A DNA stretch of 51,084 bases from the NCBI GenBank assembly GCA_002733505.1, contig NVVW01000017.1:1-51084 (forward strand). The letters run 5' to 3'. A program made the translations under genes and the position numbers. Of the stretch, positions 41,355 through 51,084 are shown piece by piece (the first letter of the stretch is position 1; each line of letters starts with the position of its first letter). Below the pieces are notes generated by a model. That model was not told the DNA's origin. It searched no databases and saw only the letters and a list, made by a program, of their open reading frames with translations. Source of the DNA: Methylophaga sp. (lineage in GTDB: Bacteria > Pseudomonadota > Gammaproteobacteria > Nitrosococcales > Methylophagaceae).

Positions 41355-42621
41355 CACAGTTCCTGCCTGCCATTTTTGCCTGATACATAGCACCATCAGC
41401 AAGTTCAAATAGGCTATTTAAATTATGCTCACTGCCAACATCCATTATTGCAATGCCAATACTTACCGTAATATCAACATTAACGGGCTTGAGTTGGGCT
41501 AACCTTTTTTGTAATCGTTCCATCAACAAAATAGTTGATTCTCTGTCACAATTAGCCAGTAAAAAAACAAACGCTTCACCGCTCCATCGTGCAACTAAGT
41601 CTCCATCTCTTATAAAGCGCTTAAGCCAAGGGCCTAGTTCTGCTAATACTTGATCGCCAACGTCATGACCTTTTTCTTTATTAATACTTTTAAAATGATC
41701 TACATCCATCACTGCTAAAGACAAGGTATGCTTAAAGCGAACGGCCTCACTGAAATATTTTGCGGAGAACTCCCGTAATGCATGGCGATTAAACAGTTGG
41801 GTTAATTCGTCCAGCATAGCCAAGCTATGTAATGAGCGTTGCTGTGACTGTAGCTCAAGCATATATTGGTAGCGTGTTATATGATTAAAAACACGTTGCC
41901 GTAACTCTTCTCTTACAATGGGCTTTGCCACATAATCATTAACACCTAAATGAAATAATTCGATTTTTCGTGATAAATTATCAAATCCAGAAGTAGCGAT
42001 GATAGGAATGTCACCATTCTCACCCTGTAACCGTCTTATTTTTCGCACCAGTGAAATACCACTCATAGCCCCTTCCAACATAATGTCGGTAATCACCAGA
42101 TCATAGTGACTTGTTTGGAACGCTTGCCATGCTTCTTCACCATGTGTGTAAGCATCAACGTCAAGTCCCATATCAGTCAATAAGTCGAGGATTATTTCTT
42201 GTAATACACGTGAATCTTCAATAAACAGTACACGGCCAGACAGTTTGCGCTGTTCACGTTCTACAAAACGGTTTAAATACACTTTTAGATCATCTAGATC
42301 ATTTTTACTAAAGACATCTGTTGCGCCTGCAAGCAACGCTTGTTTAAGCATTCTTCCATTATCTTCTTGCGCAAAGACCAGCACAGATGAAAAATCATAG
42401 CCCGCTACGGATCTTATTTTGCTACAAAAATCACTGCCGGTAATATCGGGAAGATGATAAGCACAGCAAACGAGCGTAAAACGCTGTTGTTTTGCTTTTT
42501 CCAGCGCTTCCTGACCTGAAGCAGCCTCTTCAACCGTAAAGCCCGCTTGCTCCAACACTATCCGAATAGTGCGTCGAAAAACTTCATCACCATCAATAAT
42601 TAATCCATTTAACTTTCGCAT
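41326..42621 (-). CDS. Response regulator with two REC domains and a degenerate GGDEF
   Basis: The 431-residue soluble protein has REC1 (about 5-120), REC2 (about 128-250) and a GGDEF domain (about 262-428). REC1 has Ala54 where the phospho-acceptor Asp is expected (VCCAYHLPD), while its acidic pocket and Lys106 remain. REC2 is intact (DLVITDIML, Asp179; Lys233). The GGDEF loop reads SGEAF (347-351) instead of GGDEF, so the catalytic Glu is an Ala, though the metal-site strand VMDVDHFKSINKEKGH is normal. It is probably a phosphorylation-controlled non-cyclase output, or weakly active. No sensor kinase gene is adjacent. Confidence 0.85.
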   Translation of the reverse strand: MRKLNGLIIDGDEVFRRTIRIVLEQAGFTVEEAASGQEALEKAKQQRFTLVCCAYHLPDITGSDFCSKIRSVAGYDFSSVLVFAQEDNGRMLKQALLAGATDVFSKNDLDDLKVYLNRFVEREQRKLSGRVLFIEDSRVLQEIILDLLTDMGLDVDAYTHGEEAWQAFQTSHYDLVITDIMLEGAMSGISLVRKIRRLQGENGDIPIIATSGFDNLSRKIELFHLGVNDYVAKPIVREELRQRVFNHITRYQYMLELQSQQRSLHSLAMLDELTQLFNRHALREFSAKYFSEAVRFKHTLSLAVMDVDHFKSINKEKGHDVGDQVLAELGPWLKRFIRDGDLVARWSGEAFVFLLANCDRESTILLMERLQKRLAQLKPVNVDITVSIGIAIMDVGSEHNLNSLFELADGAMYQAKMAGRNCVKAHQDDSA

Positions 42622-42644
42622 TTAAATTCCTACTATTTCCTTGA

Positions 42645-42790
42645 TATACCCATGATCATTCAATTTTCAAAAAAACCTCGTCATCCCGGTATGCTTTTAG
42701 CCGGGATCTCCGCACAAACAAGACTCCGGCTAAAAGCATACCGGAGTGACGGAGGAGTGAAAACTCACAAATTGAATGATCACCAGTATA
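42645..42790. repeat. R1 palindromic repeat (copy D)
   Basis: A 146-bp element with ends TATACCCATGATCATTCAAT and ATTGAATGATCACCAGTATA and inner arms CGTCATCCCGGTATGCTTTT and AAAAGCATACCGGAGTGACG. Relative to copies A and B it is in the opposite orientation. It lies between the regulator's start and the mutH 3' end. Confidence 0.85.
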
Positions 42791-42817
42791 TTCTAAGTGT
42801 TAATAATAGCAAACTAC

Positions 42818-43498
42818 TCAGTCTGATTGTTGTTTCAATAACTGCTTTGTGAATATAGTCCTTAAATAAAAACCTTTAGGGTTAATATATTCGGTTTCTC
42901 CACTTGCCGAGATGCCTGTTGCAACCACACGGCTATTGGCTGCTTTGGGTCTAATTTGCAAATATTCACCTTCTTTTGCGCTAATATCAGCCTGACTACC
43001 TAACACAATACGATCCATTAACTCATTCCAATCACGCTCTAAAATAGCTTCTTGCTCATCGCTAGGCTGCCATAACCATGGCTGACCAATATAGCGCTCT
43101 GCTAATGGAATTGTATTGTCTGCCTCAATTGGAACCCATAAAACATGTGATAATTTACGTCGAACCCAACTTTGCTGCCATGTTAACTCACCTGATTGTT
43201 GCAGGGAAACAGTACAAACATACGTTGATTCTTTTGGATTACCCTGTTCATTAAGTGGCAATGTTTTCATTTCAATGCCCAAATCAATAAAGTCAGGTTG
43301 CGCCAAGTTGCCCGCGTTAGCACCGAGCGCTTTCTCTAGCAAGCTACCCACCCAGCCTTTATGCCGCAATAAATTCTCGGGGGTAGCAATGCCTAACTCT
43401 GCCGCAACACTACCCAAAGTTCTGCCCACCAGTTGTTGGCAACGTGACATTAATTGTTGCTGTGATTGTGGTGGTAAAATTAGCTGTTTCTGTTCCAT
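42818..43498 (-). CDS. mutH: DNA mismatch repair endonuclease MutH
   Basis: The 226-residue protein nicks the unmethylated strand at hemimethylated GATC during methyl-directed mismatch repair. It shows the PD-(D/E)xK-type core QPDFIDLGIEMKTLPLNEQG (Asp, Glu and Lys), NKGWVGxLLE as HKGWVGSLLEKALGA, and RRKLSHVLWVPIEA. Length matches E. coli MutH closely. A MutL without its own nuclease motif is also in this window. The system implies Dam methylation in the cell, but no dam gene is present here. Confidence 0.96.
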   Translation of the reverse strand: MEQKQLILPPQSQQQLMSRCQQLVGRTLGSVAAELGIATPENLLRHKGWVGSLLEKALGANAGNLAQPDFIDLGIEMKTLPLNEQGNPKESTYVCTVSLQQSGELTWQQSWVRRKLSHVLWVPIEADNTIPLAERYIGQPWLWQPSDEQEAILERDWNELMDRIVLGSQADISAKEGEYLQIRPKAANSRVVATGISASGETEYINPKGFYLRTIFTKQLLKQQSD

Positions 43499-43539
43499 AA
43501 GGGCATAATACCTGATACTAAAATAAATGCGTATTCACT

Positions 43540-44463
43540 GTGATAGCACTTTCCATTCGAAATTTATCAAAAACATATAAAAATGGCCATGAGGCACTCA
43601 TCAATATCGATCTTGATGTCGCCCAAGGCGATTTTTTTGCTTTACTAGGGCCCAATGGTGCTGGCAAATCAACTACCATTGGTATCGTTACCTCTTTGGT
43701 CACTAAAACAGCTGGCAGCATCAAAATATTTGATATTGACCTTGATAGTGACACCGAAAAAGCAAAATCATATTTAGGCTTGGTGCCGCAAGAATTTAAT
43801 TTTAATGGTTTTGAACAGGTTAAACATATCCTCGTTACCCAAGCAGGTTATTATGGGATTCACGCTAAAGAAGCAGCACCTAGAGCAGATGAATTGCTCA
43901 AGCAACTAGGCTTATGGGATAAGCGCCATACCACGGCACGTTCTTTATCTGGCGGCATGAAACGCCGCTTAATGATCGCTAGAGCATTAATTCACCGACC
44001 CAAACTATTAATTTTAGATGAGCCAACCGCAGGTGTTGATATTGAACTTAGGCGCTCGATGTGGGGGTTTTTACAAAAGATTAATGAGCAAGGCACCACC
44101 ATTATTCTTACCACTCATTATTTAGAAGAAGCTGAAAACTTATGCCGCAATATTGCCATTATCGATCGTGGCCGTATTATTGAAAATACCGATATGAAAT
44201 CACTGCTGAATCGCCTTGATAAACAAACTTTTATTTTTGATCTTAAATCACCGCTACCGGAAGGCATCAATCTAAGCAATATTAACTACCAGCAAATTGA
44301 TGAACTCACCCTTGAAATAGCATTAAATAAAAATGAGAGTCTCAACGCCATATTTACTGTGTTGGATCAATACAATATTGAAGTATCAAGCATGAAAAAC
44401 AAGGCAAACCGTCTTGAGGAACTGTTTTTATCGCTAGTAGAAAAATCTGAGGCGACGCTATGA
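43540..44463 (+). CDS. ABC transporter ATP-binding protein (YadG-like)
   Basis: The 307-residue protein has Walker A LLGPNGAGKSTTIG, signature LSGGMKRRLMIARAL, Walker B LLILDEPTAGVD and the His switch ILTTHYLEEAE, with a C-terminal domain of about 80 residues. It matches the YadG-type exporter ATPase class paired with an ABC-2 permease, which overlaps its stop by 4 bp. The substrate is unknown (drug, lipid or polysaccharide export have been proposed for relatives). The start codon is GTG at 43540. The gene lies next to mutH, divergent. Confidence 0.92.
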   Translation: MIALSIRNLSKTYKNGHEALINIDLDVAQGDFFALLGPNGAGKSTTIGIVTSLVTKTAGSIKIFDIDLDSDTEKAKSYLGLVPQEFNFNGFEQVKHILVTQAGYYGIHAKEAAPRADELLKQLGLWDKRHTTARSLSGGMKRRLMIARALIHRPKLLILDEPTAGVDIELRRSMWGFLQKINEQGTTIILTTHYLEEAENLCRNIAIIDRGRIIENTDMKSLLNRLDKQTFIFDLKSPLPEGINLSNINYQQIDELTLEIALNKNESLNAIFTVLDQYNIEVSSMKNKANRLEELFLSLVEKSEATL

Positions 44464-45224
44464 ACAATTGGATCGCTTTTCGTACATTACTGACACGTGA
44501 AATCCGCCGCTTTCTGCGTATTTGGCCGCAAACACTATTGCCACCCGCCATCACCATGACGCTCTATTTTATTATCTTTGGTAATCTAATTGGTAGTCGT
44601 ATCGGTGAAATGGACGGTTTTAATTATATGGACTTTATCGCCCCCGGTATTATTATGATGGCAATCATTAATAATGCTTATGCTAATGTTGCCTCCTCCT
44701 TTTATAGCGCAAAATTTCAAAATCATATTGAGGAGCTCTTGGTTGCGCCGGTGCCAAATTATCTGATTTTAGCAGGTTATGTGACCGGAGGAATTGCCCG
44801 CGGTTTGTGCGTAGGGCTGATAGTGACTGTTGTTTCACTGTTTTTTACTTCAATTGAAATTCAACATCTTTGGATCACGCTTAGCATGGTGGTGCTGAGT
44901 GCAGTTATGTTTGCCTTAGGCGGCTTTATTAATGCTATGTATGCACAAAGTTTTGATGAAATAGCCATTATCCCCACCTTTATTTTGACACCCTTAACTT
45001 ATCTTGGCGGTGTATTTTACTCCATCAGCCTACTGCCCGAATTTTGGCAAAATGTATCGTTGTTTAATCCCATTCTTTATATGGTCAATGCCTTTCGTTA
45101 TGGCATGTTAGGTGTGTCCGACATTAGGATTGAAGTCGCCTATGCCATCATTATCACCTGCATTATCGCCCTCAGCAGTTTTGCGCTTTATTTACTCAAT
45201 AAAGGTACTGGGCTCAGGAACTAG
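44460..45224 (+). CDS. ABC-2 type permease (YadH-like)
   Basis: The 254-residue membrane protein has six predicted helices and the ABC-2 permease signature [44 protein letters not shown]. It begins [30 protein letters not shown], and pairs with the overlapping ATPase gene upstream. Together they should make a homodimeric exporter complex in the inner membrane. The 3' end overlaps dusA on the other strand by 33 bp. Confidence 0.92.
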   Translation: MNNWIAFRTLLTREIRRFLRIWPQTLLPPAITMTLYFIIFGNLIGSRIGEMDGFNYMDFIAPGIIMMAIINNAYANVASSFYSAKFQNHIEELLVAPVPNYLILAGYVTGGIARGLCVGLIVTVVSLFFTSIEIQHLWITLSMVVLSAVMFALGGFINAMYAQSFDEIAIIPTFILTPLTYLGGVFYSISLLPEFWQNVSLFNPILYMVNAFRYGMLGVSDIRIEVAYAIIITCIIALSSFALYLLNKGTGLRN

Positions 45225-46199
45225 GCTAAGCGCTTTTTCCACAACCGTTAGATCTGCACCTTTTAGATGCGCGTTTTCGCTTAAATGGCGACGCCAAGCA
45301 CGTGCACCCGGCTGACCTTGAAATATCCCTAATAAATGCCGAGTTATAGACTTAATTGGACATCCTTGTGACATGCGTTGTTCAATATAAGGCAACATAG
45401 TGCGGATCACATCATGACGAGACAATATAGAATACTCATCATCAAAGATCGTGCTATCAGCTTGAGCTAACAAATAGGGATCGTGATAAATAGAGCGCCC
45501 CATCATCACACCATCTACTTTTTTTAGATGCTGATTCGCTTGATCCAAGCTTTGAATACCCCCATTGATATCAATATGCAGCTGGGGGAAGTCTCGTTTA
45601 ATTTGATAGACACGGTCATAATCCAGTGGCGGCACGTCACGATTTTCTTTTGGACTTAAACCCTGTAGCCACGCCTTGCGCGCATGCAAAATAAATAGTT
45701 CACAGCCTGAATTAGCTACCTGAGAAATAAAGTCAGCTAGAAAATCATAACTATCAAGCTTATCAATGCCTAAACGTGTTTTCACCGTAACCGGGATCGA
45801 CACCTCAGCTGACATCGCCGCAACACATTCCGCCACCAGCTTTGGCTGCGCCATCAAACATGCACCAAAATGACCATTTTGCACCCGATCGCTGGGACAG
45901 CCCACATTAAGATTTATTTCATTGTAGCCAGCCTGCTCACCCAACAATGCACATTTGGCTAGATCATTAGGATCACTGCCACCAAGTTGTAATGCCAAAG
46001 GTTGCTCACTCACATCGTGACCTAAAAAGCGTTCACGTTTACCATGAATTAATGCACCCGTGGTAATCATTTCCGTATACAGCACACAATGTTTAGCAAT
46101 AAGCCGCAAAAAATAACGAAAATCCCTATTCGTCCAGTCTAGCATGGGGGCAACCGACAGACGGTGTGCTTGTTTAAGTGTAAAAGAAGGTTCAGTCAT
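45192..46199 (-). CDS. dusA: tRNA-dihydrouridine(20/20a) synthase
   Basis: The 335-residue flavoenzyme reduces uridines 20 and 20a in the tRNA D-loop. It shows [54 protein letters not shown] (Cys acid in the loop), [52 protein letters not shown] and [17 protein letters not shown]. All are DusA hallmarks, and the [16 protein letters not shown] stretch separates it from DusB and DusC. Confidence 0.96.
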   Translation of the reverse strand: MTEPSFTLKQAHRLSVAPMLDWTNRDFRYFLRLIAKHCVLYTEMITTGALIHGKRERFLGHDVSEQPLALQLGGSDPNDLAKCALLGEQAGYNEINLNVGCPSDRVQNGHFGACLMAQPKLVAECVAAMSAEVSIPVTVKTRLGIDKLDSYDFLADFISQVANSGCELFILHARKAWLQGLSPKENRDVPPLDYDRVYQIKRDFPQLHIDINGGIQSLDQANQHLKKVDGVMMGRSIYHDPYLLAQADSTIFDDEYSILSRHDVIRTMLPYIEQRMSQGCPIKSITRHLLGIFQGQPGARAWRRHLSENAHLKGADLTVVEKALSLVPEPSTFIE

Positions 46200-46286
46200 A
46201 ATAATTTAAAAAATAAGTGATTGGCTATTTTCTCAAATAAACACGTAAAATACTGTTTTATTTTGTGGCACGGCATTGCGCTAATT

Positions 46287-46985
46287 ATGACAACAATTCA
46301 AGGCGACGGTTTTACCGTCACTATTATTAAAAGCAAACGCCGCAAAACGATGGCGTTAAAAGTGGATGCTAAAGGTGTATCGGTGCATATTCCTCCCTCG
46401 CTACCTGTTTCTACTGTAAAACAATTTATCTCGCAAAAAACAAACTGGATCCAAAAAAAATTGGCTGAGCAATCACAACAAATAAATCCAGAAAAACAAT
46501 TTGTTGATGGAGAATCTTTTTTATTGCTCGGCGATCACTCTACGCTTCGTTTATATGAGTCGAATGAACACCCAACTGTGAAAAAAAACAACGGTGATAT
46601 TGAGCTTCACGGTCGGCTAAAAGGGCTATCCAAATCGGCAATTCGTGCCGCCCTTATCACATGGTATAAACACTATGCTGGTGATTACTTAACTGCGCGC
46701 ACACAATGGCTTAGTGATATTACAGGGCTTTACCCTCAGTCTGTTACTGTTAAAAGCTACAAAGCGCGATGGGGAAGCTGCTCTAATAAGGGTGAAATTA
46801 ATTTTAACTGGCAATTAATTCAAACACCGCAAGTAATTGTTGACTATGTCATTATCCATGAACTTTGCCATCTTTCTCACCATAATCACTCCAAATATTT
46901 TTGGGATTTAGTTGCAGGTTTTGACCCGCAATATAAAGCACATCGACAATGGTTAAAAAATAACGGCCACACACTTTCCTTCTAA
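46287..46985 (+). CDS. YgjP-like metallopeptidase domain protein (DUF45)
   Basis: The 232-residue protein has the zinc motif HELCHLSHHNHSKYFWDLV (HExxH near 190, third ligand in the following His) preceded by VKSYKARWGSCSNKGEINFNWQL, the conserved phrase of the YgjP/DUF45 family. Members are small cytoplasmic metalloproteases with unclear substrates. I chose the ATG at 46287 (MTTIQGDGF); an in-frame ATG at 46221 would add 22 residues but neither has a strong ribosome site. It is divergent from dusA. Confidence 0.88.
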   Translation: MTTIQGDGFTVTIIKSKRRKTMALKVDAKGVSVHIPPSLPVSTVKQFISQKTNWIQKKLAEQSQQINPEKQFVDGESFLLLGDHSTLRLYESNEHPTVKKNNGDIELHGRLKGLSKSAIRAALITWYKHYAGDYLTARTQWLSDITGLYPQSVTVKSYKARWGSCSNKGEINFNWQLIQTPQVIVDYVIIHELCHLSHHNHSKYFWDLVAGFDPQYKAHRQWLKNNGHTLSF

Positions 46986-47057
46986 GATCAATATTATTCA
47001 TTATTTTGGCGAGTTTATTGCTTAAATATTCATTATCACTTCAATGAAGGAAGAGAA

Positions 47058-48182
47058 ATGGCATTTTGGAACAATGGCAAGAAAATAACAGCATTACAAC
47101 AACAGTTACAAAAGCGTGATGGCGATATTGGCGAGTTACAAAATTCAATGCGTGCTGTTGAACAAGAAAAAGCGCAACTTGAATCAGAGCTAACTGAAGC
47201 ACATTCAAAATTACAAGAAAAGGATACCGCACTTTTCAATAATCTCGATACCTTTGGTGCCAGCATGGGCGGCTTTCATGGCAGTCTAGAAAACATGGCA
47301 GTGTCGCTGGCTAAAGAGCGCGCTTCCGCAGTTCAAGGTGCAGAAGTATCTGTTTCCGCAGGCAATCATATTGAAACCGTTGCCAATGGTCTGACCACAA
47401 TAACAGAACAAGTTACACTTTCTGCCGAGCGTGTTAATGCATTGCAAGAAAATGCCGACCAAATCGGCAGTTTTGTTGATATTATTAGTAACATTTCCGA
47501 ACAAACAAATTTGTTGGCACTCAATGCCGCCATTGAAGCCGCCCGCGCGGGTGAACATGGCCGAGGCTTTGCGGTGGTGGCAGATGAAGTGCGTACATTA
47601 GCCTCACGCGCACGTGAAGCAAGTGTACAAATTTCGGATTTAGTCAGCCAAATTCAACATGAAACCTCTAATGCCAGCTCCGTTATGCAAAACATCACTC
47701 AAGATACCGCTGAATTTGGTGAACGCGTCAATCTTGCTGTGTCAGATATTAAAAGCATGCTTGCTCTATCTCAAAAGATGGAAGAGGTGATCACCACTTC
47801 GGCTCTGCAGAGTTTTGTAGAAATCGCTAAGTTTGACCACATTGTCTGGAAATATGAGGTTTACCGAGTCTTTATGGGCTTATCAGCAAAACAACCAGCA
47901 GAATTATCCGTTCACACCCGCTGCCGCTTGGGCAAATGGTATTATGAAGGCGAAGGCATAGAATGCTTTTCACAATTGCCTGGCTATCAAGAAATTGCTG
48001 CACCCCATCAGCGTGTGCATGATGAAGGAAGAAAGGCATTGCAAGCATTTTATGATAATGACCTAGCAGAAGCTCATATTGCGCTTGCCGTAATGGAAGC
48101 CGCAAGTATCGATGTGCTGAGTCACTTACAAAGCATGGCAACAGCGGTTGACGCCGACCCCAGCTTAGTGTGTAGCCACTAA
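47058..48182 (+). CDS. Soluble chemoreceptor with a C-terminal CZB domain
   Basis: The 374-residue protein has no membrane helix. It starts with a coiled coil (about 8-60), continues with the methyl-accepting signalling hairpin (about 95-255) whose tip reads [37 protein letters not shown], and ends with a CZB zinc-binding domain (about 265-365): [31 protein letters not shown] and HQRVHDEG, which hold the His/Cys ligands. CZB receptors sense zinc or zinc-affecting oxidants such as hypochlorite. It probably acts in a cytoplasmic array. No che genes are nearby. GGAAGAG precedes the ATG. Confidence 0.92.
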   Translation: MAFWNNGKKITALQQQLQKRDGDIGELQNSMRAVEQEKAQLESELTEAHSKLQEKDTALFNNLDTFGASMGGFHGSLENMAVSLAKERASAVQGAEVSVSAGNHIETVANGLTTITEQVTLSAERVNALQENADQIGSFVDIISNISEQTNLLALNAAIEAARAGEHGRGFAVVADEVRTLASRAREASVQISDLVSQIQHETSNASSVMQNITQDTAEFGERVNLAVSDIKSMLALSQKMEEVITTSALQSFVEIAKFDHIVWKYEVYRVFMGLSAKQPAELSVHTRCRLGKWYYEGEGIECFSQLPGYQEIAAPHQRVHDEGRKALQAFYDNDLAEAHIALAVMEAASIDVLSHLQSMATAVDADPSLVCSH

Positions 48183-48259
48183 CGATTTGCAGGGCTAAGT
48201 AGTTGTATGCAAAAAGATGGGTACTTGTTTTTTTTTACATATAGACTAAAATACAACGA

Positions 48260-48307
48260 CTGAATAAGGAACGTTGCGACAGGATCCTTCCTGCTAGGCT
48301 TATTCAT
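48260..48307 (+). promoter_or_regulatory. S-adenosylhomocysteine (SAH) riboswitch
   Basis: TGAATAAG and CTTATTCA form the outer stem. Inside, GGAACGTTGCGAC and GCTAGGCT match the conserved core of SAH riboswitches (GAGGAGCGCTGC, then CAGGCTCG) with a variable AGGATCCTTCCT hairpin. It lies about 110 bp before metK, in the metK-ahcY transcript. SAH riboswitches raise expression of SAH-recycling genes when SAH is high. The core match is by eye. Confidence 0.75.
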
Positions 48308-48418
48308 TTCACACATTTTAACCGCGTTCATTATTTACAGGTAACTAAGAATAATGAGCGGTGCGTATTCAAGCAAGCCAATCTCTACCTGTTTATTTAA
48401 ATAATGAGGCATTTGGCT

Positions 48419-49582
48419 ATGAGTAACTCTTTTCTTTTCACCTCTGAATCTGTTTCAGAAGGTCATCCCGATAAAGTCGCAGATCAAATATCTGATGCGA
48501 TTTTAGATGAAATCCTTCGTCAAGATCCTAATGCGCGCGTCGCCTGTGAAACACTGATCAAAACAGGTGCGGCCATTGTTGCCGGTGAAATTACTACTTC
48601 TGCATGGGTAGATCTAGAAGACGTCGTACGTAAAACTATCACAGATATTGGTTACAATAGTTCCGATGTTGGCTTTGATGGCGAAACCTGTGCCGTGATG
48701 TCACTAATTGGTAAACAATCCGTTGATATTGCACGAGGTGTTGACCGTTCGACGCCTGAGCAACAAGGTGCCGGCGACCAAGGTTTAATGTTTGGTTATG
48801 CCAGCAATGAAACTGATGTTTTAATGCCTGCGCCCATTACTTATGCACATCGCTTAGTGAAGCGTCAAGCACAAGTACGTAAAAATGGTACGCTTCCTTG
48901 GCTGCGCCCCGATGCAAAAAGCCAAGTCACCTTTGTTTATGAGAATGGTAAACCTGTTGGTATTGATGCCGTTGTTCTTTCAACACAACATAATCCTGAG
49001 GTGTCATTAAAAGATCTACAAGAAGCGGTAATGGAAGTTATCATTCAACCGACACTTCCCGCAGAATGGATAAACAAAGAGACGCAATTTCACATTAACC
49101 CAACCGGTCAATTTATTATTGGCGGCCCTGTTGGCGATGCCGGTTTAACGGGTCGTAAGATTATTGTTGATACTTATGGTGGCATGGCACGCCATGGTGG
49201 TGGGGCATTCTCGGGTAAGGATCCCTCAAAAGTAGATCGCAGTGCTGCTTATGCAGGTCGTTATGTTGCTAAAAATATTGTGGCTGCTGGTTTAGCAGAA
49301 CGTTGTGAGATTCAAATATCTTATGCGATTGGTGTTGCTGAACCCACATCTATTAGCATTGACACCTTTGGCACGGGCAAAATTGCTGATGAAAAATTGG
49401 TGGCATTAGTTCGTGAGCACTTTGATTTGCGTCCAGTTGGCCTAGTTAAAATGCTCGATCTAATCCGCCCGATTTATAAAGCCACCGCAGCTTATGGCCA
49501 TTTTGGTCGTGAAGAAGCTGAATTCACCTGGGAACGCACCGATTTAGCCGACACATTACGTGATGCCGCAGGCATCAAATAA
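48419..49582 (+). CDS. metK: S-adenosylmethionine synthetase
   Basis: The 387-residue enzyme makes SAM from methionine and ATP. It shows [80 protein letters not shown] and [21 protein letters not shown] chose ATG 48419, 9 nt after GAGG, over ATG 48404. It is first in the metK-ahcY unit, and pairing with ahcY under an SAH riboswitch couples SAM synthesis to SAH removal. Confidence 0.97.
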   Translation: MSNSFLFTSESVSEGHPDKVADQISDAILDEILRQDPNARVACETLIKTGAAIVAGEITTSAWVDLEDVVRKTITDIGYNSSDVGFDGETCAVMSLIGKQSVDIARGVDRSTPEQQGAGDQGLMFGYASNETDVLMPAPITYAHRLVKRQAQVRKNGTLPWLRPDAKSQVTFVYENGKPVGIDAVVLSTQHNPEVSLKDLQEAVMEVIIQPTLPAEWINKETQFHINPTGQFIIGGPVGDAGLTGRKIIVDTYGGMARHGGGAFSGKDPSKVDRSAAYAGRYVAKNIVAAGLAERCEIQISYAIGVAEPTSISIDTFGTGKIADEKLVALVREHFDLRPVGLVKMLDLIRPIYKATAAYGHFGREEAEFTWERTDLADTLRDAAGIK

Positions 49583-49638
49583 GACCATTGAACGAGTCGT
49601 CTTTTCCACCATGCCTGCGTTAAAAATAATTTCAAAAT

Positions 49639-49669
49639 GCGCATTTACACTAGTAAACTGCGCTTTTTC
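49639..49669 (+). terminator. Possible intercistronic terminator-like hairpin between metK and ahcY
   Basis: GCGCATTTA pairs with TAAACTGCGC (one bulged base) around a CACTAG loop and is followed by TTTTTC. It may reduce readthrough from metK into ahcY or be a processing site. Confidence 0.5.
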
Positions 49670-49746
49670 AACTATTTTTGCCTTATTCTGATGAAAAATA
49701 CTTATCGTACAAAGGTTTATTAATATATTTTTAAGGACACAAACAA

Positions 49747-51051
49747 ATGACAATTGAAAACCTAACACCTGATTACAAAGTTGCTGACATCAGCCTAGCT
49801 GAATGGGGCGCCAAAGAAATTAAAATTGCTGAAACTGAAATGCCAGGTTTAATGGCCATTCGTGAAGAATACAAAGGCAAGAACCCATTAGCAGGTGCAC
49901 GTATTGCAGGTTGTCTTCATATGACAATTCAAACAGCGGTATTAATCGAAACATTAATTAATTTAGGTGCTGAAATTCGCTGGTCTTCATGTAATATTTT
50001 TTCAACTCAAGACCAAGCGGCGGCGGCTATTGCTATTCAAGGTATTCCGGTATTTGCTTGGAAAGGTGAAACGGACGAAGAAGCCATTTGGTGTATTAAA
50101 CAAACTATTTTCGGCCCGGACAACTGGCATCCCAACTTAATTTTGGATGATGGCGGTGATTTAACCCAAATCATGCATGATGAATACCCTGAATTATTAA
50201 CAGATGTTAAAGGCTTGTCAGAAGAAACCACTACTGGCGTACATCGTTTATATGAAATGATGAAAGACGGCTCTTTGAAAGTGCCCGCTATCAACGTTAA
50301 TGACTCAGTAACAAAATCTAAATTCGACAATCTTTACGGCTGTCGTGAATCTTTATTAGACGGAATCAAACGTGCCACTGATGTAATGATTGCCGGTAAA
50401 ATCTGCGTGGTTTTAGGTTATGGTGATGTCGGTAAAGGTTGTGCGCAAGCATTTAAAGGTATGGGCGCAACAGTAATGGTGACCGAAATCGATCCTATCT
50501 GTGCGCTACAGGCTTCAATGGAAGGCTACCGCGTAGTTAATATGGATGATGTTGCCTCTATGGGTGATATTTTTGTAACCACAACAGGTAATGTCAATGT
50601 GATCAACCATGATCATATGAAAGTGATGCAAAATGAAGCCATCGTTTGTAATATCGGTCACTTTGACAGTGAAATTGATGTGGCGTCACTACGTCAATAT
50701 GAGTGGGTTAATATTAAAGATCAAGTTGATCATATTATCTTCCCTGATGGCAAACGTATTACCTTGTTAGCTGAAGGTCGTTTGGTGAACTTAGGTTGTG
50801 CAACAGGTCACCCTAGTTTCGTAATGTCAGCCTCATTTACCAATCAAGTGATGGCTCAAATTGAGTTGTGGGAAAATAGTGATACCTACAAAAATGAAGT
50901 GTATGTTCTGCCAAAATCATTAGATGAAAAGGTAGCGCGATTACATTTAGGTAGAATTGGTGCTAACTTGACCGAGCTTACTGATGAACAGGCGGCTTAT
51001 CTAAGTATGGATAAGAATGGACCCTATAAGCCCAGCCATTACCGTTATTAA
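49747..51051 (+). CDS. ahcY: Adenosylhomocysteinase
   Basis: The 434-residue NAD-dependent enzyme hydrolyses SAH to adenosine and homocysteine. It shows [52 protein letters not shown] (NAD Rossmann motif), [16 protein letters not shown] and the C-terminal [12 protein letters not shown] with conserved Lys and Tyr. AAGGA lies before the ATG. It is the typical target of SAH riboswitches, and here metK intervenes. Confidence 0.97.
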   Translation: MTIENLTPDYKVADISLAEWGAKEIKIAETEMPGLMAIREEYKGKNPLAGARIAGCLHMTIQTAVLIETLINLGAEIRWSSCNIFSTQDQAAAAIAIQGIPVFAWKGETDEEAIWCIKQTIFGPDNWHPNLILDDGGDLTQIMHDEYPELLTDVKGLSEETTTGVHRLYEMMKDGSLKVPAINVNDSVTKSKFDNLYGCRESLLDGIKRATDVMIAGKICVVLGYGDVGKGCAQAFKGMGATVMVTEIDPICALQASMEGYRVVNMDDVASMGDIFVTTTGNVNVINHDHMKVMQNEAIVCNIGHFDSEIDVASLRQYEWVNIKDQVDHIIFPDGKRITLLAEGRLVNLGCATGHPSFVMSASFTNQVMAQIELWENSDTYKNEVYVLPKSLDEKVARLHLGRIGANLTELTDEQAAYLSMDKNGPYKPSHYRY

Positions 51052-51058
51052 TTTTAAC

Positions 51059-51084
51059 GCTGTGTCCTCCGTGTCTCTGTGGTG
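51059..51084. repeat. R3 repeat end at the window edge
   Basis: GCTGTGTCCTCCGTGTCTCT followed by GTGGTG matches the R3 end at 23780-23805 (TCTGTGTCTCTGTGGT). Its partner, if any, lies beyond the window. Confidence 0.6.

Noticed and set aside
48260..48307. SAM-I or SAM-II riboswitch before metK
   Set aside because: The core and size fit the SAH class, and no kink-turn or SAM-II pseudoknot layout is seen.

Overview
The window looks like a chromosomal segment of a gammaproteobacterial methylotroph that assimilates formaldehyde by the ribulose monophosphate (RuMP) cycle. The evidence is two 3-hexulose-6-phosphate synthase genes, a 6-phospho-3-hexuloisomerase and a transaldolase at 35.2-38.8 kb, next to dihydroxyacetone kinase subunits DhaK and DhaL. 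Gammaproteobacterial markers are MutH, a MutL without an endonuclease motif, a fused LplT-Aas protein, oligoribonuclease, PrmB, YadGH-type ABC genes and DusA. The DNA is AT-rich. A Methylophaga-like organism is my best guess, by inference and without any database search. Layout: 0-6.6 kb holds a Fur-family remnant, cysH, an HTH regulator, the LplT-Aas fusion, a secreted lipase-like protein and a CDP-alcohol phosphatidyltransferase remnant. 6.7-15.7 kb holds a diguanylate cyclase, an M48 protease, orn, a thioredoxin/CcdA/ECF sigma/putative anti-sigma operon, a 7TM protein with a degenerate GGDEF domain and a PhoX phosphatase. 15.8-23.4 kb is housekeeping: mscL, queG, nnrD/E, tsaE, amiB-like, mutL and an unrecognised membrane protein. 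23.8-28.2 kb is a heavy-metal RND pump with its adaptor.

From 28.4 to 33.2 kb, starting at tRNA-Phe, lies an accessory, repeat-rich stretch. It carries an MNT/HEPN toxin-antitoxin pair, a porin, an AbrB/MazF pair, dhaL and a GIY-YIG nuclease gene enclosed by 30-bp terminal inverted repeats. The GIY-YIG unit is the most unusual object here. Two shorter repeat pairs nearby keep the same ends and decayed copies of the gene's 3' end and 5' flank, so they look like internally deleted derivatives of it. I infer a small mobile or propagating element family whose full-length member encodes a GIY-YIG protein. One short copy supplies the stop codon and last residues of dhaL.

33.2-38.9 kb is the C1-assimilation region: dhaK with a HAD phosphatase on the minus strand, then hxlA1, a 90-residue protein with four SVExYI-type repeats, tal, hxlA2 and hxlB on the plus strand. 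The repeat protein has no function I recognise, but its position suggests a link to the RuMP enzymes. 39-51 kb holds leuC-prmB, a double-REC/GGDEF regulator, mutH, an ABC exporter, dusA, a YgjP-like metalloprotease, a soluble CZB chemoreceptor and metK-ahcY behind an S-adenosylhomocysteine riboswitch. metK and ahcY make SAM and recycle SAH, which fits the heavy methyl-group traffic of such cells. At least five dispersed inverted-repeat families occupy most longer intergenic gaps.
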